From positions 1-64,000 of the forward strand of contig CABSNK010000005.1 of the NCBI GenBank assembly GCA_902479075.1: DNA of 64,000 bases, written 5' to 3'. Made by a program: the position numbers and the translations under genes. Within the stretch, counting starts at the first letter, position 1, and each line of letters starts with the position of its first letter. A model generated the notes under the pieces. That model made no database searches. It worked only from the letters and a program-made list of their open reading frames with translations, and was not told the origin of the DNA. The stretch comes from an uncultured Collinsella sp. (GTDB lineage: Bacteria > Actinomycetota > Coriobacteriia > Coriobacteriales > Coriobacteriaceae). Positions 44,693-52,823 of this stretch are shown piece after piece.

Positions 44693-45334
44693 ATGTTCGA
44701 TCAGTTCTACACCACGCTTGAGTCCCTGGGCATCGTGCCGGTCGTCGTGCTCGATGAGGTCGAGGACGCCGCACCGCTCGCCCACGCCCTTATGGCAGCC
44801 GGCATGAAGTCCGCCGAGGTCACCTTCCGCACCGCCTGCGCCGCCGAGTGCATCGCCGCCATGGCCGAGGCCGAGCCCGAGATGTGCGTTGGTGCCGGCA
44901 CCGTCCTGACCGTCGAGCAGGTTGAGCAGGCCCGCGCCGCCGGTGCCGAGTTCATCGTCTCCCCGGGTTACAACGAGGACGTCGTGAAGCACTGCATCGA
45001 CATCGACCTGCCCGTCCTTCCCGGCACCGTGACCCCCTCCGAGGTTACCGCCGCCGAGAACCTGGGCCTCAAGGTCACCAAGTTCTTCCCCGCGTCCCAG
45101 TATGGCGGTCTGAACACCATCAAGGCCCTTGCCGCTCCGTTTGTCGGTCACCGCTTTATGCCTACCGGCGGTGTGAGCACCGGCAACGTCGAGGAGTACC
45201 TGAGCTCCTCTGCCATCATCGCCTGCGGTGGCACCTGGATGGTTAAGCCGGCCCTGTTTGCCGACGGCGACTTCTCCAAGGTCGAGCAGATTGCCCGTGA
45301 TGCCATGGACGTCGTCAAAAAGGTCCGCGGCTAG
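44693..45334 (+). CDS. kdgA: KDPG/KHG aldolase
   Basis: A 213-residue class I aldolase that splits KDPG to pyruvate and glyceraldehyde-3-phosphate. The Schiff-base lysine is K130 in VTKFFPA; E42 and R46 in AEVTFRT complete the active site; CVGAGTVLT and FMPTGGVS are family signatures. GAAAGG precedes the ATG at 44693, and a strong terminator follows at 45352. A family-typical length. Confidence 0.94.
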   Translation: MFDQFYTTLESLGIVPVVVLDEVEDAAPLAHALMAAGMKSAEVTFRTACAAECIAAMAEAEPEMCVGAGTVLTVEQVEQARAAGAEFIVSPGYNEDVVKHCIDIDLPVLPGTVTPSEVTAAENLGLKVTKFFPASQYGGLNTIKALAAPFVGHRFMPTGGVSTGNVEEYLSSSAIIACGGTWMVKPALFADGDFSKVEQIARDAMDVVKKVRG

Positions 45335-45351
45335 GTTTAGCTCTCTATCGT

Positions 45352-45388
45352 GAAAGGGGGCGTGCCCTAGACCTCGCCCCCTTTCTTT
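45352..45388 (+). terminator. Intrinsic terminator after kdgA
   Basis: GAAAGGGGGC / GCCCCCTTTC followed by TTTTA. Confidence 0.85.
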
Positions 45389-45393
45389 TAAAA

Positions 45394-45486
45394 CGGCTCG
45401 GAAGCGCGCCGTTTCCGTCACGAGCAAGAACCAAAACCGTCTTGTATGCTGATAGAACGTGACGGAAGCGACACGCCCCCGAGCCG
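45394..45486. repeat. Nested palindrome between kdgA and a GntR gene (F)
   Basis: Arms 45394-45422 and 45458-45486 match at 24 of 29 positions (CGGCTCGG...TTTCCGTCACG). The inner part contains GCAAGA...TCTTGTATGC. First of three palindromes in this gap. Confidence 0.6.
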
Positions 45487-45547
45487 CTTTGTCTACTCGG
45501 CTGGCAGTCGCACTCAACTAAGACACTTCGACAAAAGCCGAACCATC

Positions 45548-45624
45548 AAAACAGCTGCGGCACCGTCTGGAGGAATGGACCCTTGCTTCCGGTCTTTTCC
45601 TCCAAGCGGCGCCGCAGCGTTTTC
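45548..45624. repeat. Imperfect palindrome (G)
   Basis: AAAACAGCTGCGGC...CTGGAGGA pairs with TCCTCCA...GCCGCAGCGTTTT with a few mismatches. Lies between elements F and C1. Confidence 0.55.
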
Positions 45625-45644
45625 GTGCCCCGATGTGCCCCGGC

Positions 45645-45712
45645 ACTTGCGGTGGAATACGGACTGCTTACACCATCAGAGCCGCAAAACAATCCCTATT
45701 TCACCGCAACTA
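45645..45712. repeat. Family C palindrome, copy 1
   Basis: ACTTGCGGTGGAATACGGA pairs with TCCCTATTTCACCGCAACT (3 mismatches). Shares the GTTGCGGTGAAATA arm with copies at 46489, 51972 and 54890. Confidence 0.7.
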
Positions 45713-45726
45713 ATGAAGGGAACGAG

Positions 45727-46419
45727 TTAGATGGCCGAGTCTTTGGACAGCTCAAAATAGTCAGGATGTAAGGCGATAACCGGGCCCTGCTCCTCGGGCA
45801 TCAGGTGCAGGTGTGTCTCGGCCAGATAGCTCGCCGTGTCGGTATCGCCCTTTTTAATGGCCTCGAGAATCCGGCGATGCTGCCGACGAATCGGCTCCCA
45901 ATCCAGATCCTGCGAGACCATACGCAACCAGTTGTATCGCTCAAAATGCGTATTGACGCTCTTCATCCAATCCCACAACATGTGGCGGCCGGCAATCTCA
46001 AAACACGTCTCATGGAACAGGTTGTCCAGATCGAAAAAGCGACGCGTTTCGCTATGGTCGAGCGACTCGGACTCGGCAAGAATCTGCTCAAGCCGCTGCT
46101 TTTGCTCGGGCGTAGCAGCCGAACAACATTTAATGAGTACGCTTCTTTCGAGCTTTTCGCGCAAGAAACAGGCATTCTCGGCGTGTTCCATGCTGATCTT
46201 AGAAACGTAGGTGCCGCTTTTGGGACGTGTTTCGACCAGCTCCTGCTCGCGCAGGCGCACAAAGGATTCGCGAATGGGCGTACGCCCGATTCCTGTCTCT
46301 TTTTCCAGACCAATCGCCGAAAGGCGCGTGCCGGGCTTGAGCTCGGCATAGATGATCTTGGAGCGCAATGCGTTATATGCCTGATCTTGCAAGCTCTGAT
46401 AATGCTGGTGTTGTTCCAT
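45727..46419 (-). CDS. GntR-family regulator (FadR/FCD type)
   Basis: A 230-residue regulator. The GntR winged helix (YNALRSKIIYAELKPGTRLSAIGLEKETGIGRTPIRESFVRLREQELVE) is followed by an FCD ligand domain with metal-binding histidines (LFHETCFEIAG, QHRRILEAI, THLHL). FCD-type members of this family commonly sense sugar acids such as gluconate or uronates. It lies convergent with kdgA and upstream of the IlvD/GntP genes, so a role in aldonate use is likely but inferred. The ATG at 46419 has GAGGG upstream; a longer frame to 46461 crosses a repeat edge. Confidence 0.82.
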   Translation of the reverse strand: MEQHQHYQSLQDQAYNALRSKIIYAELKPGTRLSAIGLEKETGIGRTPIRESFVRLREQELVETRPKSGTYVSKISMEHAENACFLREKLERSVLIKCCSAATPEQKQRLEQILAESESLDHSETRRFFDLDNLFHETCFEIAGRHMLWDWMKSVNTHFERYNWLRMVSQDLDWEPIRRQHRRILEAIKKGDTDTASYLAETHLHLMPEEQGPVIALHPDYFELSKDSAI

Positions 46420-46488
46420 AAAGCCCTCGGATGAAGCCCACGGTTTGTCGAATTTCACCACGTAATACTATCGCATCCCCCATCCCCT

Positions 46489-46556
46489 CAGTTGCGGTGA
46501 AATAGGGGGCGCTGGCGTCACCCGCGCTGTCAAACAATCCCCAATTCAGTGCAACT
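46489..46556. repeat. Family C palindrome, copy 2 (degenerate right arm)
   Basis: CAGTTGCGGTGAAATAGGGG pairs imperfectly with CCCCAATTCAGTGCAACT. The spacer contains GTCAAACAATCC, similar to copy 1. Confidence 0.6.
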
Positions 46557-46602
46557 TCCAACCAGTCTTTTTGGGACGGGGCTTTTTTAGCCAAGGTTGA
46601 AC

Positions 46603-46637
46603 AAAAAGGCCCCGAGCTCAGTGCAAGCTCGGGGCCC
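46603..46637 (-). terminator. Intrinsic terminator after the IlvD-like gene
   Basis: GGCCCCGAGCT / AGCTCGGGGCC followed on the minus strand by five T. Confidence 0.85.
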
Positions 46638-46683
46638 TTCGTACTGCGAATCTATGAGAGGAGATATTTGATGCGCATGGGCG

Positions 46684-48462
46684 CTACTCCATGTAGCCAC
46701 CCTGAATGGCGGAAACCGCATGCTCGGTAAAGAACTTGAGCGTGCCGGAGGTATAGCGATTAGTCTTGGGCTTCCAAGCGGCTCGACGCTCGGCCAGGAC
46801 GGCGTCGACCTCGGCCGGCTCCATCTTCTTGCCGGCGATGCCCACGATAAACAGCGAGCGCTCGGGAATGTTGATCTGGATAAGGTCGCCTTCCTCGATC
46901 AGGGCAATCGGACCGCCCACGGCAGCCTCGGGCGAAACGTGACCGATAGCCGGGCCCTTGGAGGCGCCGGAGAAGCGACCGTCAGTGATCAGGGCAATGC
47001 TCGCGCCCAGCTCGGGGTCGCTGGCGATAGCCTCGGTGGTGTAGAACATCTCGGGCATGCCGGAGCCCTTGGGGCCCTCGTAGCGAATGATGACGGCGTC
47101 ACCGGGCTTGACCTCGTGCGTCAGGACGGCGTGGATAGCGTCCTCCTCACAATCGAACGGGCGAGCCTTAAGCGTAGCCTGGAACATCTCGCGCGGAACA
47201 ACCGTGTGCTTGACGACGGCGCCCTCGGGGGCAAGGTTGCCGTGGAGGATGGCGATGGAGCCATCGGTACCAAAAGCCTGGTCAAACGGGCGAATGATGT
47301 CTTCGCGCTTGAGGTTCCACTTCTCCAAGTAGCGGCCACACTTCTCGTAGTAGCCGTTGTTCTTAAGGTCCTCGAGGTTTTCGCCGAGGGTCTTGCCGGT
47401 GACGGTCATGACATCGAGGTGGAGCATCGACTTGATCTCCTCCATGATGCGCGGCACGCCGCCCGCATAGTAGAAGAACTGCGCCGGCCACTCACCTGCG
47501 GGACGAACGTTGAGCAGGTAGTGGGCGCCACGGTGCAGGCGATCGAAGTCGTCGGCGGACATCTCGATGCCAAACTCGCGGGCGATCGCGGGGATGTGCA
47601 GCAGCGAGTTGGTGGAGCCCGAAATGGCGCCGTGGACCATGATGAGGTTCTCGAAGGACTCCTTGGTCACGATGTCGCGCGGGCACAGGTTGTGCTCGGA
47701 GAGCCACACGGACTGACGGCCGGCCTCGCGCGCAAACTCACGCAGGTCGGAGCTGGTGGCGGGCAGCAGGGCCGTGCCGGGGAGCATAAGGCCCAGGGCC
47801 TCGGCGGTAACCTGCATGGTCGACGCGGTGCCCATAAACGAGCAGGCGCCGCAGCTGGGGCATGCGTTGTGTTTGGCAAACTCAAGCTCCTCGCGGGAGA
47901 TCTCGCCGCGCTCGTAGCGGGCAGAAATCGCGCCGAGCTGCTCCAGGGTCAGCAGGTCGGGACCGGCATCCATGACACCGCCGGTGACGACGATGGAGGG
48001 GATGTTGATGCGACCCATGGCCATGAGGTTCGCAGGCAGGCCCTTATCGCAGCTGGCGACAAAGACGCCGGCGTCGAACGGGGTGGTCTTGGCATGGATC
48101 TCGATCATGTTGGCGATCATGTCGCGACTGGGCAGCGAGTAGTTAATGCCGTCGTGGCCCTGGGCCTCGCCGTCGCAGATATCGGTGCAGAAGTAACGGG
48201 CACCGTGACCGCCAGCCTCGGCAACGCCGGCACGGACCTCCTCGACCAGCTCGAACAGGCCGGCAGAACCCGGGTGCGAATCGCCAAAGGTCGACTCGAT
48301 AATGACCTGCGGCTTGTCCAGATCCTCGATAGACCAGCCAGAGCCCAGGCGCAGCGGGTCCATCTCGGGGCTGATGGTGCGAAACTTGCCGGAACGCGGC
48401 TGCAGCTTGGCAACCAGGTCGGCTGCCTCCTGCTGAATCTGTGCCTTGGTCTTCTCGTCCAT
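46684..48462 (-). CDS. IlvD/Edd-family dehydratase, probably of a sugar acid
   Basis: A 592-residue iron-sulfur dehydratase. FGDSHPGSAGLF, the cluster cysteine C138 in VASCDKG, and NACPSCGACSFMGTASTM (C201, C204, C207) match the IlvD/Edd family, and SGSTNSLLHIPA and ITDGRFSG lie in the right places. IlvD makes branched-chain amino acid precursors, Edd acts on 6-phosphogluconate, and other members dehydrate gluconate, galactonate or altronate. Its neighbours (GntP permease, two GntR regulators, kdgK-kdgA) favour an aldonate dehydratase making KDG. Downstream of and on the same strand as gntP. The ATG at 48462 follows AAGAGGAG. Confidence 0.85.
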   Translation of the reverse strand: MDEKTKAQIQQEAADLVAKLQPRSGKFRTISPEMDPLRLGSGWSIEDLDKPQVIIESTFGDSHPGSAGLFELVEEVRAGVAEAGGHGARYFCTDICDGEAQGHDGINYSLPSRDMIANMIEIHAKTTPFDAGVFVASCDKGLPANLMAMGRINIPSIVVTGGVMDAGPDLLTLEQLGAISARYERGEISREELEFAKHNACPSCGACSFMGTASTMQVTAEALGLMLPGTALLPATSSDLREFAREAGRQSVWLSEHNLCPRDIVTKESFENLIMVHGAISGSTNSLLHIPAIAREFGIEMSADDFDRLHRGAHYLLNVRPAGEWPAQFFYYAGGVPRIMEEIKSMLHLDVMTVTGKTLGENLEDLKNNGYYEKCGRYLEKWNLKREDIIRPFDQAFGTDGSIAILHGNLAPEGAVVKHTVVPREMFQATLKARPFDCEEDAIHAVLTHEVKPGDAVIIRYEGPKGSGMPEMFYTTEAIASDPELGASIALITDGRFSGASKGPAIGHVSPEAAVGGPIALIEEGDLIQINIPERSLFIVGIAGKKMEPAEVDAVLAERRAAWKPKTNRYTSGTLKFFTEHAVSAIQGGYME

Positions 48463-48570
48463 GGTGCTCTCCTCTTTTGGTTTGAACGGTTGTACCAATC
48501 GTTGGTTAATGAATCAGGTGTAAATGGGTACCGAGCGATGCACTCGGCAAAAGATGCTTAGCTACGCGAA

Positions 48571-49933
48571 CTAGGCGAAGAACGAAATCACCAGGGCGCA
48601 GGCAAGACCCGAAAGGCCGATGAGCGTCTCCATAACGATCCAGGACTTGAGGGTGGTCTTCTCGTCAATCTCCAGGAACGAGGAGCACATCCAAAAAACC
48701 GGCATCGTTGACGTGCGAGAGGGCCGTGGCACCGCCGCAGATAGCAAGACAGATAGCGGCACGCATGAGCACTGAGGCTCCGGAAACCGCAGGCATGGCG
48801 GCCATAATGCCCGATGCCATGGTCATAGCGACGATGGAGCTGCCGACAGAGGCACGCACCATGACGGCAATCAAAAAGGCAACGACCACCAAAGGCAGCG
48901 GTGAGGCCTCGAGCATAGGGCCGATAACCTGGCCCAAGCCGCAGTCCTGCAGCATCCAGCGAATGACGCCGCCACAGGCGATAACCAGCAAGATCATGCC
49001 GACGGGCTTAAGAGAGCGGTCGAGCAGGGCCTTGAGCTCGGCGCCGGAGTAGCCGCGGCGCGCGCCCAGCAGATACATCGCGACGAGCGTGGCAAGCGTC
49101 AAAGCGACGAACGGCTTGCCCAGGAAGGCGAGAATCGAGGCGAGCTCGGCGGGCATGGGGATATAAGAAGACAGCGTGCCCAGCAAAATCAGACAAAGCG
49201 GCGTGAGCACGATGGCAAGCACCATACCAAAGGAGGGAAGCTCCTTTTCGTCGCTCGCGCCCTCGGCAGAGGTAAAGTGCTCCGGAACATCGGTAAAGAT
49301 GCGACCGCCGACGTTGCGGCCCCAGATGACGCCAGCGATTGCCATGGCGATGAAGGCGGTGGGGATACCGACAAGAATCATGGTGCCCAGGTCGACACCG
49401 AGCGTGCCGGCGACCAGAACCGAACCGGCCGATGGCGGCACAAACGCATAGCCAGCGGCAAGTCCCGCGAGCAGCGCGATGCCGTAGTAGAGCGTCGACT
49501 TTTTGGTCTGGGATGCCACGCTAAACGCAAGCGGAATCAAAACGACTACGCCCGCCTCAAAGAACACCGTAGTGCCGATGACCAGACCGGTAATGCCCAG
49601 TGCCCAGCTGGAGTGACCCTGCCCAAAGGTATCGATGAAGGTCTGGGCAATCTTCTTGGCGCCGCCGCTCTCCTCAAGAATCTGGCCAAACATCGAACCC
49701 AGGCCAATGAGCAGGGCGATGTTTTGCAGCGTGGTGCCCACGCCCTTGGTGACAGTGTCCGCCACCAGGTCGAGCGGCATACCGGCGCCGATGCCAGTCG
49801 CGAGCGCCGAGACCATCATCGACAGCACGGGATGCAGCTTGAACTTGATGATGAGCGCAAGCAGCAGCGCGATGCCCACGATGGCGGCGATGACCAGCCT
49901 GGTGGGATCAGCCATAAACGTTGGGTCTGACAT
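48571..49933 (-). pseudogene. GntP-family gluconate permease with a frameshift
   Basis: Residues 1-410 read as a normal GntP/Dct-type permease (SHPVLSMMVSALATGIGAG-like start, GGATALSHVNDAGF near the end). At 48693-48698 six T on the minus strand shift the frame and give a false end LDVLLVPGD. Dropping one T restores a family-typical C terminus (WMCSSFLEIDEKTTLKSWIVMETLIGLSGLACALVISFFA read in two pieces, ending at 48571). Causes could be a sequencing or assembly error, a recent mutation, or slippage. The ATG at 49933 follows GGAGG. In intact form it would import gluconate-like acids with proton. Confidence 0.8.
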
Positions 49934-49946
49934 CTTTCCTCCAATT

Positions 49947-50040
49947 CATCAGACCTTTTGAATTCGTCTGATGACTATAGCGTGTTTTGGAAAGGTCTGA
50001 TGTTTCATTTTGAAATTTGTTCGAAATACATCTGATGTAT
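49947..50040. promoter_or_regulatory. TCTGATG operator cluster between gntP and a FadR-type gene
   Basis: CATCAGAC / GTCTGATG forms an inverted repeat at 49947-49973. TCTGATG recurs at 49996-50002, and the perfect palindrome ATACATCTGATGTAT lies at 50026-50040. Repeated sites in a divergent region are typical of autoregulation by the adjacent GntR-type protein. Confidence 0.5.
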
Positions 50041-50167
50041 TTGGTAAACGGTCGTATTTGCGCTGCGAACGGTATATCTAAGCCGCCCGACTCTAATCCA
50101 GCGGCCAATATCGCATCCGTGGTGCGCTAAAATAGCTCAGATGAATTTTGTAATGAAAGGTATAGCT

Positions 50168-50860
50168 ATGGCCCGCGCCGAATCGGGACTCCCCGAGCAA
50201 ATATCGGAGAAAATCATTCAATTGATTCTGGATGAACACCTTGAGCAAGGCGATCGCCTGCCCAAGGAAACCGTGCTGGTCGAGCGCTTGGGCGCCGGCA
50301 GGAGCACTGTGCGCGAGGCCATGAAGTTGCTGCAGTCGCGCAATATCGTGCGCATTAAGCAAGGTTCGGGCACCTATGTGGCGTCAAACCCCGGCGTTGC
50401 CGACGACCCGCTGGGCTTTACCTTTATCAACGACAAGCAGCGTCTGGCGCGCGACCTACTCGAGGTGCGCTTTATGATCGAGCCGCAGATGGCACGCATG
50501 GCGGCCGAGCACGCAACCAACGACCAGGTCGTCTGTATCAAAGATCTCTGCGACGAATCCGAGCGCCTGGCCGAGGCCGGTGAGGATTACTCCGCCGCCG
50601 ACACCGCGTTCCACAATGCCATTGCCGAAAGCTCCGGAAACCTCGTCGTTCCCCGCCTGATAGGCGTGCTCAAGGCATCCGTCCCCCTCTTTATCGACGT
50701 GACCGGCAAAAAGCTGGTTGAGGAGACCATCCGCACCCACCGTGGCGTGGCCGACGCCATCGCCGCGCGCAATCCCACCGCAGCGCACGATGCGATGTAT
50801 TTGCATCTGGTGTACAACCGCAACATGATCGCAGAGGGCATGCAGGAACAGGGCGAATAA
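50168..50860 (+). CDS. GntR-family regulator (FadR type)
   Basis: A 230-residue regulator with a GntR helix-turn-helix (SEKIIQLILDEHLEQGDRLPKETVLVERLGAGRSTVREAMKLLQSRNIV) and an FCD domain (FHNAIAESSGNLVVPRL, THRGVADAI). It is divergent from gntP and 160 bases from the SDR gene. The TCTGATG sites upstream are probably its operators. The start at 50168 has AAAGG upstream; an earlier ATG at 50141 lacks one. It likely senses an aldonate or its dehydration product; which one cannot be read. Confidence 0.82.
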   Translation: MARAESGLPEQISEKIIQLILDEHLEQGDRLPKETVLVERLGAGRSTVREAMKLLQSRNIVRIKQGSGTYVASNPGVADDPLGFTFINDKQRLARDLLEVRFMIEPQMARMAAEHATNDQVVCIKDLCDESERLAEAGEDYSAADTAFHNAIAESSGNLVVPRLIGVLKASVPLFIDVTGKKLVEETIRTHRGVADAIAARNPTAAHDAMYLHLVYNRNMIAEGMQEQGE

Positions 50861-50903
50861 ACGTCCGTGCGGCAAGGACAAGACTGCCGTTCGCCTTTTA
50901 AAA

Positions 50904-51005
50904 GTGAACGTTCACCTGATTTTAGGAAATAAGGGGTGGCTATTACGCCGCTTCACCTATACTGACCTTGTATGAGAAGCATGACTTTTATAGATGAACG
51001 TTTCT
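50904..51005 (+). promoter_or_regulatory. SDR-gene promoter with GTGAACGTT-type sites
   Basis: The perfect palindrome GTGAACGTTCAC lies at 50904-50915; a half-matching ATGAACGTTTCT lies at 50994-51005, 90 bases on. TATACT at 50958-50963 is a good -10 with a poor -35. The same motif precedes the GH105 gene at 58464-58530. Confidence 0.5.
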
Positions 51006-51020
51006 TTTGAAAGGATCGCT

Positions 51021-51830
51021 ATGTCTGATCTTATGGACAGCTTCCGTCTGGACGGCAAGGTCGCACTGGTAACCGGCGCCACCTATGGCATTGGCATGGC
51101 TATCGCCGAGGCGCTCGGAGAGGCTGGCGCCAAGATCGCCTTTAACGCACGTCACGCCGACAAGGTCGCCGAGGCCGAGAAGCACTACCGCGAGCTGGGC
51201 TTTGAGGCCCATGGTTACGTGGCAGACGTCACCGACGAGGCCGTCGTCGCCGAGCTCATCGCCAAGATCGAGGCCGACTTTGGCACCACGCCCGACATCC
51301 TGGTCAACAACGCTGGCGTCATCCAGCGCACCCCGATGCTCGACATGAGCGCCGAGGACTTCCGCCGCGTCGTCGATATTGACCTCAACGCACCGTTTAT
51401 CGTGTCCAAGGCCTGTCTGCCCGGCATGATCGCCAAGGGCCACGGCAAGATTATCAACATCTGCTCGATGATGAGCGAGCTAGGCCGCGAGACCATCGCC
51501 GGCTATGCCGCGGCCAAGGGCGGCCTGAAGATGCTCACCAAGAACATCTGCTCGGAGTTTGGCGAGGCCAATATCCAGTGCAACGGCATTGGGCCCGGCT
51601 ACATCGCCACGCCGCAGACCGCGCCGCTGCGCGAGACGCAGCCCGACGGCAGCCGTCACCCGTTTGACCAGTTCATCATTGCCAAAACGCCGGCCGCCCG
51701 TTGGGGCACGCCCGAGGACCTGAAGGGCCCCGCCGTGTTCTTGGCTTCCGATGCATCGAACTTCGTCAACGGCCACATCCTCTACGTCGACGGCGGCATT
51801 CTGGCTTACATCGGCAAGCAACTTGCTTAG
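51021..51830 (+). CDS. SDR dehydrogenase, DhuD/KduD-like
   Basis: A 269-residue short-chain dehydrogenase. TGATYGIG (18-25) binds NAD(P), NNAGV follows, and the active site is S/Y162/K166 in GYAAAKGG. Sequence and setting fit 2-dehydro-3-deoxy-D-gluconate 5-dehydrogenase, which reduces 2,5-diketo-3-deoxygluconate to KDG in uronate catabolism (KduD of pectin users; DhuD of streptococcal glycosaminoglycan users). Gluconate 5-dehydrogenase is the main alternative. The next gene on the same strand is an RpiB-like isomerase, the partner seen in the Dhu pair. GAAAGG precedes the ATG at 51021. Confidence 0.82.
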   Translation: MSDLMDSFRLDGKVALVTGATYGIGMAIAEALGEAGAKIAFNARHADKVAEAEKHYRELGFEAHGYVADVTDEAVVAELIAKIEADFGTTPDILVNNAGVIQRTPMLDMSAEDFRRVVDIDLNAPFIVSKACLPGMIAKGHGKIINICSMMSELGRETIAGYAAAKGGLKMLTKNICSEFGEANIQCNGIGPGYIATPQTAPLRETQPDGSRHPFDQFIIAKTPAARWGTPEDLKGPAVFLASDASNFVNGHILYVDGGILAYIGKQLA

Positions 51831-51837
51831 GCGCTGC

Positions 51838-51935
51838 GCGGGCTTGAGACGGGCATCTTGCCTTTCAATCGTCGGTCGCGTACCCAAGTACGCTTCCCTC
51901 CTCTTTCAAGGCAACCTGCTCCGCCTCAAGCCCGC
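51838..51935. repeat. Nested palindrome, family D copy 2
   Basis: Outer arms GCGGGCTTGAG / CTCAAGCCCGC with a second layer (CTTGCCTTTCAA / TTTCAAGGCAA) enclose CGTCGGTCGCGTAC-CCA-AGTACGCTTCCCTCCTC, the reverse of the 30247-30346 core. It begins 7 bases after the SDR stop. Confidence 0.75.
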
Positions 51936-51971
51936 TCGCTCACCGCACGCCCACATTAAGGCCAATGTAAT

Positions 51972-52038
51972 AGTTGCGGTGAAATAGTTCCTGTATAGGC
52001 CATCTATCAGGATAAATAGGAACTATTCCACCGCAAGT
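51972..52038. repeat. Family C palindrome, copy 3
   Basis: AGTTGCGGTGAAATAGTTCCT pairs with AGGAACTATTCCACCGCAAGT with 2 mismatches; directly before the RpiB-like gene. Confidence 0.75.
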
Positions 52039-52061
52039 TAGAAATAGGAAGGTAATTCGCA

Positions 52062-52703
52062 ATGAAAATCGCTCTGATCAATGAGAACTCTCAGAACTCC
52101 AAGAACCCTATGATCGAGTCTGCCCTTAAGAAGGTTGTCGAGCCCATGGGCCACACCGTCTTTAACTATGGCATGTATGCCGACGCCGACTCCAAGCCCC
52201 TCACCTATGTGCAGAACGGCATCCTTGCCGCCGTGCTGCTCAACTCCGGCGCTGCCGACTACGTCGTGACCGGCTGCGGCACCGGCGAGGGCGCCATGCT
52301 CGCCTGCAACTCCTTCCCCGGCGTGCTGTGTGGCCACGTTGCCGACCCGCTCGACGCCTACACCTTTGCCCAGGTCAACGATGGCAACGCCGTCGCCATG
52401 CCCTTCGCCCTCAAGAACGGCTGGGGCCAGGAGCTCAACCTTGAGTACACCTTCGAGAAGCTCTTTGGCTTTGGTTCGGGAAACGGCTACCCCGCCGAGC
52501 GCGTTGAGCCCGAGCAGCGCAACAAGAAGATTCTCGACGGCGTCCGCGCTGTGACCATGCGTCCACTCGTCGACGTTCTGGGCGAGATCGATCAGGACCT
52601 GGTGAAGGGCGCACTTGCCGGCGAACACTTCCAGGAGTACTTCTTTGCCAACGCAACCGACGAGGCCATCATCGCCAAGGTCAAGGAGATCCTGGGCCTC
52701 TAA
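52062..52703 (+). CDS. RpiB/LacA-family isomerase, DhuI-like
   Basis: A 213-residue member of the ribose-5-phosphate isomerase B/LacA fold (IALINENSQNSKNPM, then VVTGCGTGEGAMLACN with the active-site cysteine region). The length and a C-terminal extension exceed typical RpiB (about 150). Streptococcal DhuI, an isomerase of 4-deoxy-L-threo-5-hexosulose uronate, has this length and is encoded beside an SDR gene. Here it follows the SDR gene and replaces the usual KduI, which is absent from the window. The assignment rests on context and length. The ribosome site is weak (TAGGAAGG). A strong terminator follows. Confidence 0.75.
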   Translation: MKIALINENSQNSKNPMIESALKKVVEPMGHTVFNYGMYADADSKPLTYVQNGILAAVLLNSGAADYVVTGCGTGEGAMLACNSFPGVLCGHVADPLDAYTFAQVNDGNAVAMPFALKNGWGQELNLEYTFEKLFGFGSGNGYPAERVEPEQRNKKILDGVRAVTMRPLVDVLGEIDQDLVKGALAGEHFQEYFFANATDEAIIAKVKEILGL

Positions 52704-52728
52704 TCGCACGACTCATTGCAGCTAACGC

Positions 52729-52768
52729 AAGCGGCGGTCGTCCCATGTACGGGACGACCGCCGCTTTT
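52729..52768 (+). terminator. Intrinsic terminator after the DhuI-like gene
   Basis: AAGCGGCGGTCGTCCC / GGGACGACCGCCGCTT with five T at its end. Confidence 0.92.
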
Positions 52769-52823
52769 TGCTATCTACCGACTGACGCCGCGGGGATAGG
52801 CCTCACATGCACCAAGGGGTTGA

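Noticed and set aside
46684..48462. Calling the dehydratase ilvD outright
   Set aside because: The cluster motif is shared by IlvD and sugar-acid dehydratases, and the neighbours are sugar-acid genes with no ilv genes in view.
46720..48561. A 613-residue plus-strand open frame opposite the IlvD-like gene
   Set aside because: Shadow frame; its amino acid content is typical of reversed GC-rich codons.
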